In this document: positions 47,315 through 57,993 of the stretch, one piece after another
Position numbering within the stretch: position 1 is the stretch's first letter
How the letters are laid out: each line of letters starts with the position of its first letter
Assembly: GCF_003574625.1 (NCBI RefSeq)
Contig: NZ_QNUJ01000008.1
Location: 186,001 to 250,000, forward strand
DNA length: 64,000 nucleotides
Source: Shinella zoogloeoides
GTDB taxonomy: Bacteria; Pseudomonadota; Alphaproteobacteria; Rhizobiales; Rhizobiaceae
Reading direction: 5' to 3'
Notes under the pieces: model-generated
Database searches by the model: none
Told to the model about the DNA's origin: nothing
Seen by the model: the letters and a program-made list of their open reading frames with translations, nothing else
Translations under genes and position numbers: made by a program

Positions 47315-48406
47315 ATGACAGGGCTGGTGCTCAGGGATATCCGCAAGTCCTACGGCGCGGTGGACGTGATCCACGGCATCGATCTCGATATCAAGCAGGG
47401 CGAGTTCATCGTCTTCGTCGGCCCGTCCGGCTGCGGCAAGTCGACCCTCCTGCGCATGATCGCGGGCCTCGAAGAGATCACCGGCGGCGACATGACCATC
47501 GACGGCGAGCGCGTTAACGACGTGCCGCCCTCCAAGCGCGGCATCGCCATGGTCTTCCAGTCCTACGCGCTCTATCCGCACATGACCGTCTACGACAACA
47601 TGGCCTTCGGCATGCGGATCGCCGGCGAGAGCAAGGAGGAGATCGACCGGCGTGTGCGCTCGGCCGCCGATATCCTCCAGCTCACCCAATATCTCGACCG
47701 CCTGCCCAAAGCGCTTTCGGGCGGCCAGCGCCAGCGCGTCGCTATCGGCCGCGCCATCTGCCGCGATCCGAAGGTCTTCCTCTTCGACGAGCCGCTGTCG
47801 AATCTTGATGCCGCCTTGCGCGTCGCCACCCGCATCGAGATCGCCAAGCTCAACGAGCAGATGGCCGACACGACGATGATCTACGTCACGCACGACCAGG
47901 TGGAGGCGATGACGCTCGCCGACCGCATCGTCGTGCTCTCAGCCGGCCATATAGAGCAGGTCGGCCCGCCGCTCGAACTCTACGAGCGCCCGGCGAACCT
48001 CTTCGTCGCCCGCTTCATCGGCTCGCCCGCCATGAACATCATCCCGGCGAAGATCACCGCCGCTGGTGAGGCGACCGCGCTGGAACTGACCGGCGGGCGC
48101 ACCTCCAGCGTCGATATCCCGACGGCGGCCTCCGAAGTCGGCAAGACGGCGAGCTTCGGCGTGCGGCCGGAAGACCTGCAGATCACCACCGGCGAGGACT
48201 TCCTCTTCGAGGGCACGGTCTCCATCGTCGAGGCGCTCGGTGAGGTGACGCTGCTCTATATCGAGGGTCTCGTGCCGGGCGAGCCGATCATCGCGAAGAT
48301 CCCCGGCATCCTCGCCGTCAGGCGCGGCGACAAGGTCCGCTTCACCGCCGACAAGGCAAGGCTGCATCTCTTCGACGCCGCCGGGAACAGCTACCGCGCC
48401 GCTTGA
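47315..48406 (+). CDS. aglK: Alpha-glucoside ABC transporter ATPase
   Basis: ATPase of 363 residues of the MalK/UgpC type. Walker A is FVGPSGCGKSTLLRM, the signature is LSGGQRQRVAIGRAI, Walker B is KVFLFDEPLSNLDAAL, and a C-terminal TOBE-like domain follows from about 240. The ATG at 47315 has AGGGGAGAG upstream and starts the usual MTGLVLRDIRKSYG; a more upstream start at 47279 is unlikely. Last gene of the agl operon. Confidence 0.95.
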   Translation: MTGLVLRDIRKSYGAVDVIHGIDLDIKQGEFIVFVGPSGCGKSTLLRMIAGLEEITGGDMTIDGERVNDVPPSKRGIAMVFQSYALYPHMTVYDNMAFGMRIAGESKEEIDRRVRSAADILQLTQYLDRLPKALSGGQRQRVAIGRAICRDPKVFLFDEPLSNLDAALRVATRIEIAKLNEQMADTTMIYVTHDQVEAMTLADRIVVLSAGHIEQVGPPLELYERPANLFVARFIGSPAMNIIPAKITAAGEATALELTGGRTSSVDIPTAASEVGKTASFGVRPEDLQITTGEDFLFEGTVSIVEALGEVTLLYIEGLVPGEPIIAKIPGILAVRRGDKVRFTADKARLHLFDAAGNSYRAA

Positions 48407-48520
48407 GCGTGGGCGCTGAGACAGGGACGGGCAGCAGGATTTCGCCTTGCCGCTCAACCCGTTATTAAGCCTTGCCGGGCTAGCTTTCCCGCAAATCGAA
48501 AGTGCCGGGGCAGCAGGCGG

Positions 48521-48934
48521 ATGAGCATCTATGGGCAAGGGCAGCGGGGCAGCTACCTGAACAAGGAAGAGTCCTTCATGTACGATCGGGAAAAGTCCTT
48601 CCCGATGGAGGATACCTGCAACGAGGCCCGCATCGAGTTCACCGAGAGCGGCGGGCTCGTCAACCTTGTCTCCCGCCGCGGCATCATCATCAAACTCTCG
48701 CGCAGCGGCGCCGTCATCACCATGACGACCAAGTTCCAGCTGCCGCGCAATTTCTACCTCGACATCGTCAGCGCCCGCATCCCGATGATCGGATGCCTGA
48801 CACAGCGCATCTATACGAACGACGTGGTGGAGGCCCGCTTCCTGCGGCTCCTGTCCGACAAGGACCTGCAGCGCATCTTCGTCTACTCGACCCACCGGAA
48901 CCATCAGGGCCGGACGCTGGATATCTATAGCTGA
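48521..48934 (+). CDS. PilZ-like domain protein
   Basis: Protein of 137 residues without signal peptide. The middle, NLVSRRGIIIKLSRSGAVIT, resembles a PilZ core (RR followed by LSxSGAxI), and DIVSARIPMIGCLTQRIYTN gives the following strands. PilZ domains bind cyclic di-GMP, but the canonical RxxxR and D/NxSxxG motifs are only partly kept, so binding is uncertain. It stands alone between the agl operon and the convergent edd gene. Confidence 0.5.
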   Translation: MSIYGQGQRGSYLNKEESFMYDREKSFPMEDTCNEARIEFTESGGLVNLVSRRGIIIKLSRSGAVITMTTKFQLPRNFYLDIVSARIPMIGCLTQRIYTNDVVEARFLRLLSDKDLQRIFVYSTHRNHQGRTLDIYS

Positions 48935-49067
48935 GGGCTTGGGAGGCGCTGCCCCTCATCCCGCTGCCGTTTCCCATGAATTGAAGGAAACCCGTGCGGC
49001 AATGTCCCTTCTCCCCGCCTGCGGGGAGAAGGTGGCCGGCAGGCCGGATGAGGGGCCGCCCGCCCGA

Positions 49068-50888
<1,821 letters not shown>

Positions 50889-51013
50889 GGGATCTATCCT
50901 GACTTTCTCGATTGCATTCTTGCACGGCAAGGCGAGCGGGAAAGCTGCGCCATCCGCGGGGGCAATGGCGTCCCTCGACGCCGGTCATGTTCGGCTTCAG
51001 CCGGCCGGGTGCT

Positions 51014-51712
51014 CTAGGGCGCCCAGTAGATATCGAGCGGCGTCGCCGCGCGCCGGAGAATGGCGCGGATCGGCATGTCGGCCTCCGGTCCGTCCTCCTT
51101 AGCGGCAGAAAGAACGTCCATCTTGCCCTGGCCCTCGATATGCAGCACCAGAAGGCGGGCATCCTGAAGGCTGGTAAAGGTGAAGGTGAGGCGGGTTTCG
51201 CCCGCGCCCTCCGCTTCCATGGTGATCACGCCGCGCGGCGTCTCGGATGAGATCGCCTCGGCAAGGTTGCTGCCGCCGGGGAAGAACGAGGCCGTATGGC
51301 CGTCCGTTCCCATGCCGAGAATGGCGACGTCGAAGGGGTGGTCGAGGCTTGCGGCATCGGCCGAGGCGATCTTCGCCGCTTCTTCCGCGCTGCCGGCGTC
51401 CCGGTAGAGCGGCAGGAAGGCGGCTGCCTTCGCCTTGCCCTGCAGCAGGTTGTCGGCGACGAGCAGGTGGTTCGAGCGCGGATTGTCCGCCGGCACGAAG
51501 CGCTCGTCGACGAGCGTGACCGTCACCTTGCTCCAGTCGATGTCGCGGGTGGAAAGCGCCTTGAAGAAGGCCTTGGGCGTCGAGCCGCCCGATACCGCGA
51601 TGGTCGCGCGGCCGCGCGCGGCGATGCCGTCCGCGAGCGCGGCGGAAACCCGGTCCGCCAGCCCCTCGGCCAATGCCGCGCCATCCTTGAATTCATGCAG
51701 TTGCGCGCTCAT
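51014..51712 (-). CDS. pgl: 6-phosphogluconolactonase
   Basis: Enzyme of 232 residues that hydrolyses 6-phosphogluconolactone. SVSGGSTPKAFFKALSTRDI, TLVDERFVPADNPRSNHLLV and LGMGTDGHTASFFPGG fit the DevB/Pgl family. It lies nine bases after zwf and 125 bases before edd in the same direction. Confidence 0.95.
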   Translation of the reverse strand: MSAQLHEFKDGAALAEGLADRVSAALADGIAARGRATIAVSGGSTPKAFFKALSTRDIDWSKVTVTLVDERFVPADNPRSNHLLVADNLLQGKAKAAAFLPLYRDAGSAEEAAKIASADAASLDHPFDVAILGMGTDGHTASFFPGGSNLAEAISSETPRGVITMEAEGAGETRLTFTFTSLQDARLLVLHIEGQGKMDVLSAAKEDGPEADMPIRAILRRAATPLDIYWAP

Positions 51713-51721
51713 CGGGCTTCC

Positions 51722-53194
51722 TTACGTTTCGTGCCAGGTGCGGCCGTCGCGCTCGATGAGGGCGATGGCCTGGCTCGGGCCCCAGGTGCCGGCGGTGTAG
51801 CCCTGCGCCTGCTGGCCGGTCGCTTCCCATGCCTTCAGGATCGGGTCGACCCAGCGCCATGCGGCTTCCACCTCGTCGCGGCGCATGAAGAGCGTCTGGT
51901 TGTTGCGGATGACGTCGAGCAGCAGGCGCTCGTAGGCGTCGGCATTGCGCGCGTCGAAGGCCTCGGCGAAGCTCATGTCGAGCGAGACGTTGCGCAGGCG
52001 CATGCCGCCGGGACCCGGGTCCTTGATCATCAGCGACTGCTTGACGCCCTCATCCGGCTGCAGGCGGATGATGAGCTGGTTGGCCTCGATGCGGCCCGCC
52101 GAGGGATCGAAGATCGAATGCGGGATCGGCTTGAAGGTGATGACGATCTCGGACATGCGCGTGGCAAGACGCTTGCCCGTGCGGATGTAGAAGGGCACGC
52201 CCGCCCAGCGCCAATTGCCGATCTCGGCCTTGATGGCGACGAAGGTCTCCGTGTTGGAGACGCCGCCTTCCAGCTCTTCGAGATAGCCCTTGACCGGGCC
52301 GCCCGAGGAGGCGCCGGCGCGGTACTGGCCGCGCACCGTCAGGCGCTCGACATTGTACTGGTCGATCGGCTTCAGCGCGCGCAGCACCTTGAGCTTCTCG
52401 TCACGCACGGCTTCGGCGTCCATGGAGGAAGGCACTTCCATCGCCACGAGGCAGAGAAGCTGGAGGATATGGTTCTGCACCATGTCGCGCAGCGCGCCCG
52501 CCTTGTCGTAGTAGCCCGCGCGGCTTTCGAGGCCGACCGATTCGGCGACCGTGATCTGCACATGGTCGATATGGGCGGAGTTCCACAGCGGCTCGTAGAG
52601 CGCGTTGGCGAAGCGCAGCGCCATCAGGTTCTGCACCGTCTCCTTGCCGAGATAGTGGTCGATGCGGAAGATCTGCTCTTCATGGAAGACCTTGCCAATC
52701 GTGTTGTTCAGCTCGTTGGCGGAGGCAAGGTCGCGGCCGATCGGCTTTTCGACGACGATGCGCGTCTGCTTGGTGATCAGCTTGTGGTCGCGGATCTTTT
52801 CCGAGATGTCGCCGAAGATGGCGGGCGCCACAGCGAGATAGAAGGCGCGCACGCGGTCCTTGCCCTCGTCGAGCAGGGCCTTCAGCTTGTCCCAGCCCTG
52901 GTCCGACTTGGCGTCGACCGCGACGTAGAACAGCCGGTCGCAGAAGATCCTGACCTGCTCGTCGTCGAATTCGCCGGCCTTCAGATGCTCCTTCAGCGCA
53001 TCGACGGCGAACTTGCGGTATTCCGCATCCGTGAAGGCGGTACGCGACGCGCCGATGATGCGCGTCGGGTCCGAAAGCTGGCCGGCGAGCTGCCGGTGGT
53101 AGAGGGCCGGAAGGAGCTTGCGTTCCGCAAGGTCGCCGGTTCCGCCGAAGACGACATAGTCGAAGGGTTCAACGGGAATGATCTGGCTGCTCAT
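51722..53194 (-). CDS. zwf: Glucose-6-phosphate 1-dehydrogenase
   Basis: Enzyme of 490 residues, first step of the Entner-Doudoroff and pentose phosphate pathways. The NADP motif FVVFGGTGDLAERKLLPALY-like segment near the N-terminus, the substrate signature RIDHYLGKETVQNLMALRFA and EKPIGRDLASANELN are present. It leads the zwf-pgl-edd operon. A short AT-rich stretch with the AATCGATT palindrome lies upstream. Confidence 0.96.
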   Translation of the reverse strand: MSSQIIPVEPFDYVVFGGTGDLAERKLLPALYHRQLAGQLSDPTRIIGASRTAFTDAEYRKFAVDALKEHLKAGEFDDEQVRIFCDRLFYVAVDAKSDQGWDKLKALLDEGKDRVRAFYLAVAPAIFGDISEKIRDHKLITKQTRIVVEKPIGRDLASANELNNTIGKVFHEEQIFRIDHYLGKETVQNLMALRFANALYEPLWNSAHIDHVQITVAESVGLESRAGYYDKAGALRDMVQNHILQLLCLVAMEVPSSMDAEAVRDEKLKVLRALKPIDQYNVERLTVRGQYRAGASSGGPVKGYLEELEGGVSNTETFVAIKAEIGNWRWAGVPFYIRTGKRLATRMSEIVITFKPIPHSIFDPSAGRIEANQLIIRLQPDEGVKQSLMIKDPGPGGMRLRNVSLDMSFAEAFDARNADAYERLLLDVIRNNQTLFMRRDEVEAAWRWVDPILKAWEATGQQAQGYTAGTWGPSQAIALIERDGRTWHET

Positions 53195-53289
53195 CGGATA
53201 TCTCGATCTCGTTCTGTTGGCGGGTGTTATAATCTAATCGATTTAAAAACGCCAGCGTGCAACGCAACAAAATCGGTGTTTCCATTCGA
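53195..53289 (-). promoter_or_regulatory. AT-rich upstream region of zwf
   Basis: This 95-base gap, between the stop of an upstream minus-strand gene and zwf, contains an AT-rich tract with the palindrome AATCGATT and TATAAC on the minus strand. It probably carries the zwf promoter and an operator; exact boxes cannot be assigned. Confidence 0.3.
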
Positions 53290-54573
53290 TCAGAGCCTGT
53301 CGCGCAGCGCGTACCACGTCATGGCGAGGAACAGAAGCGGCGAACGGAAGCGCTGACCGCCCGGAAAGGCCGGAATTTTCAGGGCCTTCATCAGGTCGAG
53401 ATCGCTGCTGCCGCCCGTTACCTCGTCGGCATAGAGCTTGCCGCAATAGTTTGACAGCATGACGCCATGGCCGGAATAGCCGCCGATGGTGGTGATGCCG
53501 GGCATGACCTCGCGCACATAGGGCTTGCGCGGCATGGTGATGCCGACGGAGCCGCCCCAGGCATGGGTGAGCTCGATGCCCTTGAGCTCCGGATAGACCT
53601 CCTCGATCTGCCGGCGGATCGGCGGCGTCATGTCGTCGAGGTTTTCCGAATAGGCTTCGCGGCCGCCGAAGAGCAGCCGGCCGTCGCGGGTCTTGCGGAA
53701 ATAGCGCACGACGAACCGCGTATCGGCGATGGCCTCGCCGCCGGGAATGACCGAGGGGAACCTGTCGAGCGGCACCGTCGCGCCGATGAAGGAGCGGATC
53801 GGCATGACATGCGCTTCCGTCTTCGGCTCCAGGTCGCCGATATAGGCATTGCAGGCGATCAGTGCCTTGTCGGCGCGGATCGTGCCCTTCGCGGTGGTGA
53901 TCACCGCCTTGCCGCCGGCACGCTCGATCTTCAGGGCAGGGGTCTTTTCATGCAGGCTGGCGCCGGCGGCCTGTGCAGCGCGGGCGACGCCGACCAGCAG
54001 CTTCATCGGGTGGATGTGGCCGGTGCCGGTGTCGCGGATACCGAAGAAGAAGCGTTTCGAGCCGACGCGCTCCTCCGTCTCCGCCCGGTCCATATAGGTC
54101 ATGTGCGGATAGTCGTAGCGCGTCGCGGCGATTTCGACGTGATCGCGAAAATCCTTCTCGAAACTCGCCTTGTGGCTGACATTGAGCTGGCCGGGCACAT
54201 AGTCGATGTCGAGGTTCTGGGAACTGGCGAAGTCGTGGATATGGCGCTTGGCGTCCTCGGCCATGTCGAAGAGGGCCTTTGCGCGTTCGTAGCCGAGTTC
54301 GGCTTCCAGTTCCTCCGCCTCGGCGCGCTGGCCGGTGCCGAGCTGGCCGCCGTTGCGCCCGGACGCGCCGTCGCCGAAGCGGTGCGCCTCGATGAGCGTG
54401 ACGCGCACGCCCTTCCGCGCGAGATTGTAGGCGGCCTGCAGGCCGGTGAAGCCGCCGCCGACGATGGCGACATCGGTTTCGACGGAGCCGTCGAGGGCCG
54501 CATATTCGGGGCGCTCGCCGACGCTTGCCTCATACCAGGAGACGCCGGGGGAAATCGGGCTTTGCCAGGGCAT
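53290..54573 (-). CDS. puuB: FAD-dependent amine oxidoreductase, gamma-glutamylputrescine oxidase type
   Basis: Flavoprotein of 427 residues of the DAO family. DVAIVGGGFTGLQAAYNLAR binds FAD, ASGRNGGQLGTGQRAEAEEL is the family motif, and TTIGGYSGHGVMLSNYCGKL closes the FAD fold. Next to a glutamine-synthetase-like ligase it fits the Puu putrescine route, where gamma-glutamylputrescine is oxidised. The ATG at 54573 (MPWQSP) is preferred over a GTG three codons upstream. The symbol is tentative. Confidence 0.8.
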   Translation of the reverse strand: MPWQSPISPGVSWYEASVGERPEYAALDGSVETDVAIVGGGFTGLQAAYNLARKGVRVTLIEAHRFGDGASGRNGGQLGTGQRAEAEELEAELGYERAKALFDMAEDAKRHIHDFASSQNLDIDYVPGQLNVSHKASFEKDFRDHVEIAATRYDYPHMTYMDRAETEERVGSKRFFFGIRDTGTGHIHPMKLLVGVARAAQAAGASLHEKTPALKIERAGGKAVITTAKGTIRADKALIACNAYIGDLEPKTEAHVMPIRSFIGATVPLDRFPSVIPGGEAIADTRFVVRYFRKTRDGRLLFGGREAYSENLDDMTPPIRRQIEEVYPELKGIELTHAWGGSVGITMPRKPYVREVMPGITTIGGYSGHGVMLSNYCGKLYADEVTGGSSDLDLMKALKIPAFPGGQRFRSPLLFLAMTWYALRDRL

Positions 54574-54667
54574 TGCACACACTCATGTTCAAGAGGGTGC
54601 AGCGGCGTGCCGGGGCGCCGCCGCTCTCAGGGTCTGGTCTCTTGCAGCGGCCCGGACCGCCGGCCGC

Positions 54668-56107
54668 TCAGACGTTGAGCAGCAGGAACTCGCGTTCCCA
54701 GGGGCTGATCACCTGCATGAAGGTCTCGAACTCGCCCCGCTTGACGCCGGCATAGAGGCCGATGAACTCGGCGCTCAGCACCTCGGCCAGAGCCGGATCG
54801 GATTCGAGCAGCGACACGGCCTCAAGCAGGCCACGCGGCAGGTCGATAGAGCCCTCGTTGGCGGTGTCCTCCGTCGGCGCGGTCGGCTCGAGCTTGTTCA
54901 TGATGCCGAGCAGGCCGCAGCCGAGCGAGGCCGCGAGCGCGAGATAGGGGTTGGCGTCCGAGCCGGGAAGCCGGTTCTCGATGCGCCGCGCCGCGGCATC
55001 CGATACCGGCACGCGGAAGGCCGTCGTGCGGTTGTCGTAGCCCCAGGCATTGTTGACGGGCGCCGACATGTCGGGCGTCAGGCGCCGGTAGGAGTTCACA
55101 TAGGGCGCCATCATGACGAGCGTCTTCGGCACATAGGCCTGCATGCCGCCGATGAAGTGGAAGAATTCCTGCGAGGCCGAGCCGTCCGGATTGGAGAAGA
55201 CGTTCCGGCCTGTCTCGATCTCCACCACGGACTGGTGGATGTGCATGGCCGAGCCCGCCTGTCCCTGCATGGGCTTGGCCATGAAGGTGGCGTAGATGCC
55301 GTGCTTCATCGCCGCTTCGCGGATCGTGCGCTTGAACAGGAACACCTGGTCGGCAAGCTCGACGGGATCGCCGTGGCGCAGGTTGATCTCGAGCTGCGCC
55401 GGGCCTTCCTCGTGGATCAGGGTATCGATCTCGAGCCCCTGCTTTTCCGAGAAGTGGTAGATGTCGTCGATCAGCTCGTCGAATTCGTTGATGCCGGCGA
55501 TGGAATAGCCCTGGCCGCCCTGGATGGCGCGGCCGGAGCGGCCCTTCGGCGGATGCAGCGGATAGTCCGGGTCGTCGTTGACGGCGACGAGGTAGAACTC
55601 GATCTCCGGCGCCACCACCGGCTTCCAGCCGCGGTCGCTATACATCTTGACGACGTTTTTCAGCACGTTGCGCGGCGTGTAGGGCACGTTCTCGCCGGTC
55701 GAACCGACGATGTCGCAGATGACCTGCGCGGTCGGATCGGTCTCCCACGGCACGACGGAAAGCGTCGAAAGATCCGGCACGAGCTTCAGGTCGCTGTCGC
55801 GTGGCTCGTAGCGGAAATTGCCGGTCTCCTCCGGATAGTCGCCGGAGATCGTGTGGCGATAGAGCGCCGACGGCAGCGCCAGCGAGGTGTTCGAGGTGAA
55901 CTTCGACGACGGCATCATCTTGCCGCGCGGCACCCCTGCAAGGTCCGGCGTGATGCATTCGATGTCTTCGATGCCGCGGGCGCGAAGCCAGTCTGCGGCG
56001 TCCTTCCAGGTCTTTACCCCGCGCGGCACGCTGATGGCGGGAGGGATTTTAGAGGAGCGTGCGGCCTTTTCGATGGTGGGGGTAACGACTTTCTTTTTGG
56101 ACGGCAT
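54668..56107 (-). CDS. puuA: Glutamine synthetase family protein, gamma-glutamylputrescine synthetase type
   Basis: Ligase of 479 residues with the glutamine synthetase fold: CITPDLAGVPRGKMMPSSKF, VAPEIEFYLVAVNDDPDYPL, LIHEEGPAQLEINLRHGDP, GSAMHIHQSVVEI and VNSYRRLTPDMSAPVNNAWG. The N-terminus lacks GlnA features and the next gene is a Puu-type oxidase, so gamma-glutamylation of putrescine or another amine is likelier than glutamine synthesis. Substrate is inferred. Confidence 0.83.
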   Translation of the reverse strand: MPSKKKVVTPTIEKAARSSKIPPAISVPRGVKTWKDAADWLRARGIEDIECITPDLAGVPRGKMMPSSKFTSNTSLALPSALYRHTISGDYPEETGNFRYEPRDSDLKLVPDLSTLSVVPWETDPTAQVICDIVGSTGENVPYTPRNVLKNVVKMYSDRGWKPVVAPEIEFYLVAVNDDPDYPLHPPKGRSGRAIQGGQGYSIAGINEFDELIDDIYHFSEKQGLEIDTLIHEEGPAQLEINLRHGDPVELADQVFLFKRTIREAAMKHGIYATFMAKPMQGQAGSAMHIHQSVVEIETGRNVFSNPDGSASQEFFHFIGGMQAYVPKTLVMMAPYVNSYRRLTPDMSAPVNNAWGYDNRTTAFRVPVSDAAARRIENRLPGSDANPYLALAASLGCGLLGIMNKLEPTAPTEDTANEGSIDLPRGLLEAVSLLESDPALAEVLSAEFIGLYAGVKRGEFETFMQVISPWEREFLLLNV

Positions 56108-56272
56108 GAGACACCGGGTTTGGTTGACGATGCGCCATCATAGCCGGAGTTTGACCCTTGGCTAGCTCCCCCCGGGGGGTAGAAAAGACGATTTTTCAGG
56201 AATTTGCGCGCTTTTCGCCGGTTGACTTTCGCTCGTGATGGCCGAAAGGAAGGCGAAACGGGGATCGGACAC

Positions 56273-57454
56273 GTGGCGGAACGGCGGGACGTCGTCATCA
56301 TCGGAGCGGGCGCGGCGGGCATGATGTGCGCCATCGAGGCGGGCCGGCGCGGCCGCCGCGTGCTGGTGCTCGACCATGCCCGCGCGCCCGGCGAGAAGAT
56401 CCGCATTTCCGGCGGCGGGCGCTGCAACTTCACCAATATCCATGCCGGGCCGAAGAACTTCCTCTCGGCCAATCCGCATTTCTGCAAGTCGGCGCTCGCC
56501 CGCTACACGCCGCGCGATTTCCTCGACCTCGTCGAGCGCCACCGCATTCCCTGGCACGAGAAGACGCTCGGCCAGCTCTTCTGCGACAATTCGGCGAAGG
56601 ACATCATCGCCATGCTGCTGGCGGAGATGAAGGCCGTTGGCGCGGACCTGCGTCTTTCCACGTCGATCAGCGCCGTCGAGCATGACGGTGCATCCTTCCG
56701 GGTCGTCACTGAAAACGGAACGGTGGACGCGGCATCGCTGGTGATCGCGACGGGCGGCAAGTCGATCCCCAAGATGGGCGCCACCGGCTTTGCCTACCGC
56801 ATCGCCGAGCAGTTCGGCCTGCCGCTGGTGGAAACGCGCGCCGGCCTCGTCCCGCTGATGCTCGATCCGGCGACGCTCGGCGCCCATGAGGGCCTGCCCG
56901 GCGTGTCGGTGGAGGTCGTCGCCCGCCACGGGCGGACGGAGTTCCGCGAGGCGGCGCTCTTCACCCATCGCGGCCTCAGCGGCCCCGCCATCCTGCAGAT
57001 CTCGTCCTACTGGCGGGAGGGCGAGGAGATTGCCCTGACGATCCGTCCCGATGTGGATTTCGCCGCGATCGTTGCCGCCGCCCGGCGGCAGAACGGCCGC
57101 CAGGCGCTGCAGACCGTGCTGGCGGAGCACATGCCGAAGAAGCTGGCGCAGCTCCTCGTCACCGAGCTCGGCATCGACGGCCCGCTCGCCGAGCAGTCGG
57201 GAAAGCGTATCGAGGCGCTCGTCCAGCGCCTTCGCGACTGGCGCCTGCGTCCGCCGGCCTCGGAAGGCTACCGCACGGCGGAAGTCACCCTCGGCGGCGT
57301 CGATACCGCCGCGCTCGATTCGCGCAGCATGGCGGCGAAGGCGGTGCCGGGGCTCCATTTCGTCGGCGAGGCGGTGGACGTCACCGGCTGGCTCGGCGGC
57401 TACAATTTCCAATGGGCCTGGGCCTCGGGCTTTGCCGCGGGGCAGGTGGCCTGA
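56273..57454 (+). CDS. BaiN/HI0933-family FAD-dependent oxidoreductase
   Basis: Flavoprotein of 393 residues. The N-terminal FAD motif DVVIIGAGAAGMMCAIEAGR and the family hallmark KIRISGGGRCNFTNIHAG are clear; the C-terminus AVDVTGWLGGYNFQWAWAS completes the FAD site. The GTG at 56273 gives the usual N-terminus; a TTG at 56204 opens a longer frame without likeness. The physiological substrate of this widespread family is not established. Confidence 0.88.
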   Translation: MAERRDVVIIGAGAAGMMCAIEAGRRGRRVLVLDHARAPGEKIRISGGGRCNFTNIHAGPKNFLSANPHFCKSALARYTPRDFLDLVERHRIPWHEKTLGQLFCDNSAKDIIAMLLAEMKAVGADLRLSTSISAVEHDGASFRVVTENGTVDAASLVIATGGKSIPKMGATGFAYRIAEQFGLPLVETRAGLVPLMLDPATLGAHEGLPGVSVEVVARHGRTEFREAALFTHRGLSGPAILQISSYWREGEEIALTIRPDVDFAAIVAAARRQNGRQALQTVLAEHMPKKLAQLLVTELGIDGPLAEQSGKRIEALVQRLRDWRLRPPASEGYRTAEVTLGGVDTAALDSRSMAAKAVPGLHFVGEAVDVTGWLGGYNFQWAWASGFAAGQVA

Positions 57455-57993
57455 CGGGCATTTACCATCCTTTAAGGCCTTGCGGCGGATGCTGTCCAAG
57501 GTCGGCGTTTCCGGGCTTTCCAGCCTGACGGGCGGAAAGCGGGGACAACATGATGTGGGCCGGCTGGCCGGTTGATCCGGATTGCCTGTATCTCGTAACG
57601 GAGTGTCGCCGCATGCCCGCCAGAAACCGCCAAGCCCGCGCCCTCGCCATCGCCGCCACCGCCGGGGAGAGCCGTCGCCGGCTTGCCGCCGTCGGCATCA
57701 ATTGCGCCCTCGCCGCCGGCCTCCTCGCGCTGCTCGCCATGCTGGCGTTCTGACGCCCTGCCGGTTGTCATAAATCGGTTTAAAAAGTGAGAGAATTTTA
57801 AAGATTGCCGCCGAATATCGCCGGATAGGGTTCCGGATGCCGCGTCGCCGTGAGGGTTGCCGCGCGGCTGGCAATGACTGCTCCCCCGGATGCGCGGCAT
57901 TGCGGCCGCATGAAAGTCGGTAATCCGGCGTCCGAATCCTGGGGAGGCCCGAAAAGGGCAGGGGTGGAGCACGCCGACAACGGATGTTCCGCC
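57455..57993. other. Intergenic region before the chemoreceptor gene
   Basis: This 539-base region holds a small hairpin GCTTTCC/GGAAAGC (57515-57540) and one possible short gene (57613-57753). The last 220 bases, up to the chemoreceptor start, contain an AT-rich tract around 57780 that may carry its promoter. Nothing else is recognisable. Confidence 0.5.
57613..57753 (+). CDS. Possible small single-span membrane protein
   Basis: A 46-residue frame: a basic N-terminal half (PARNRQARALAIA) and a C-terminal hydrophobic stretch (VGINCALAAGLLALLAMLAF). The composition would fit a small membrane protein, but there is no clear ribosome-binding site and no recognised family, so it may be chance. 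Confidence 0.25.
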   Translation: MPARNRQARALAIAATAGESRRRLAAVGINCALAAGLLALLAMLAF

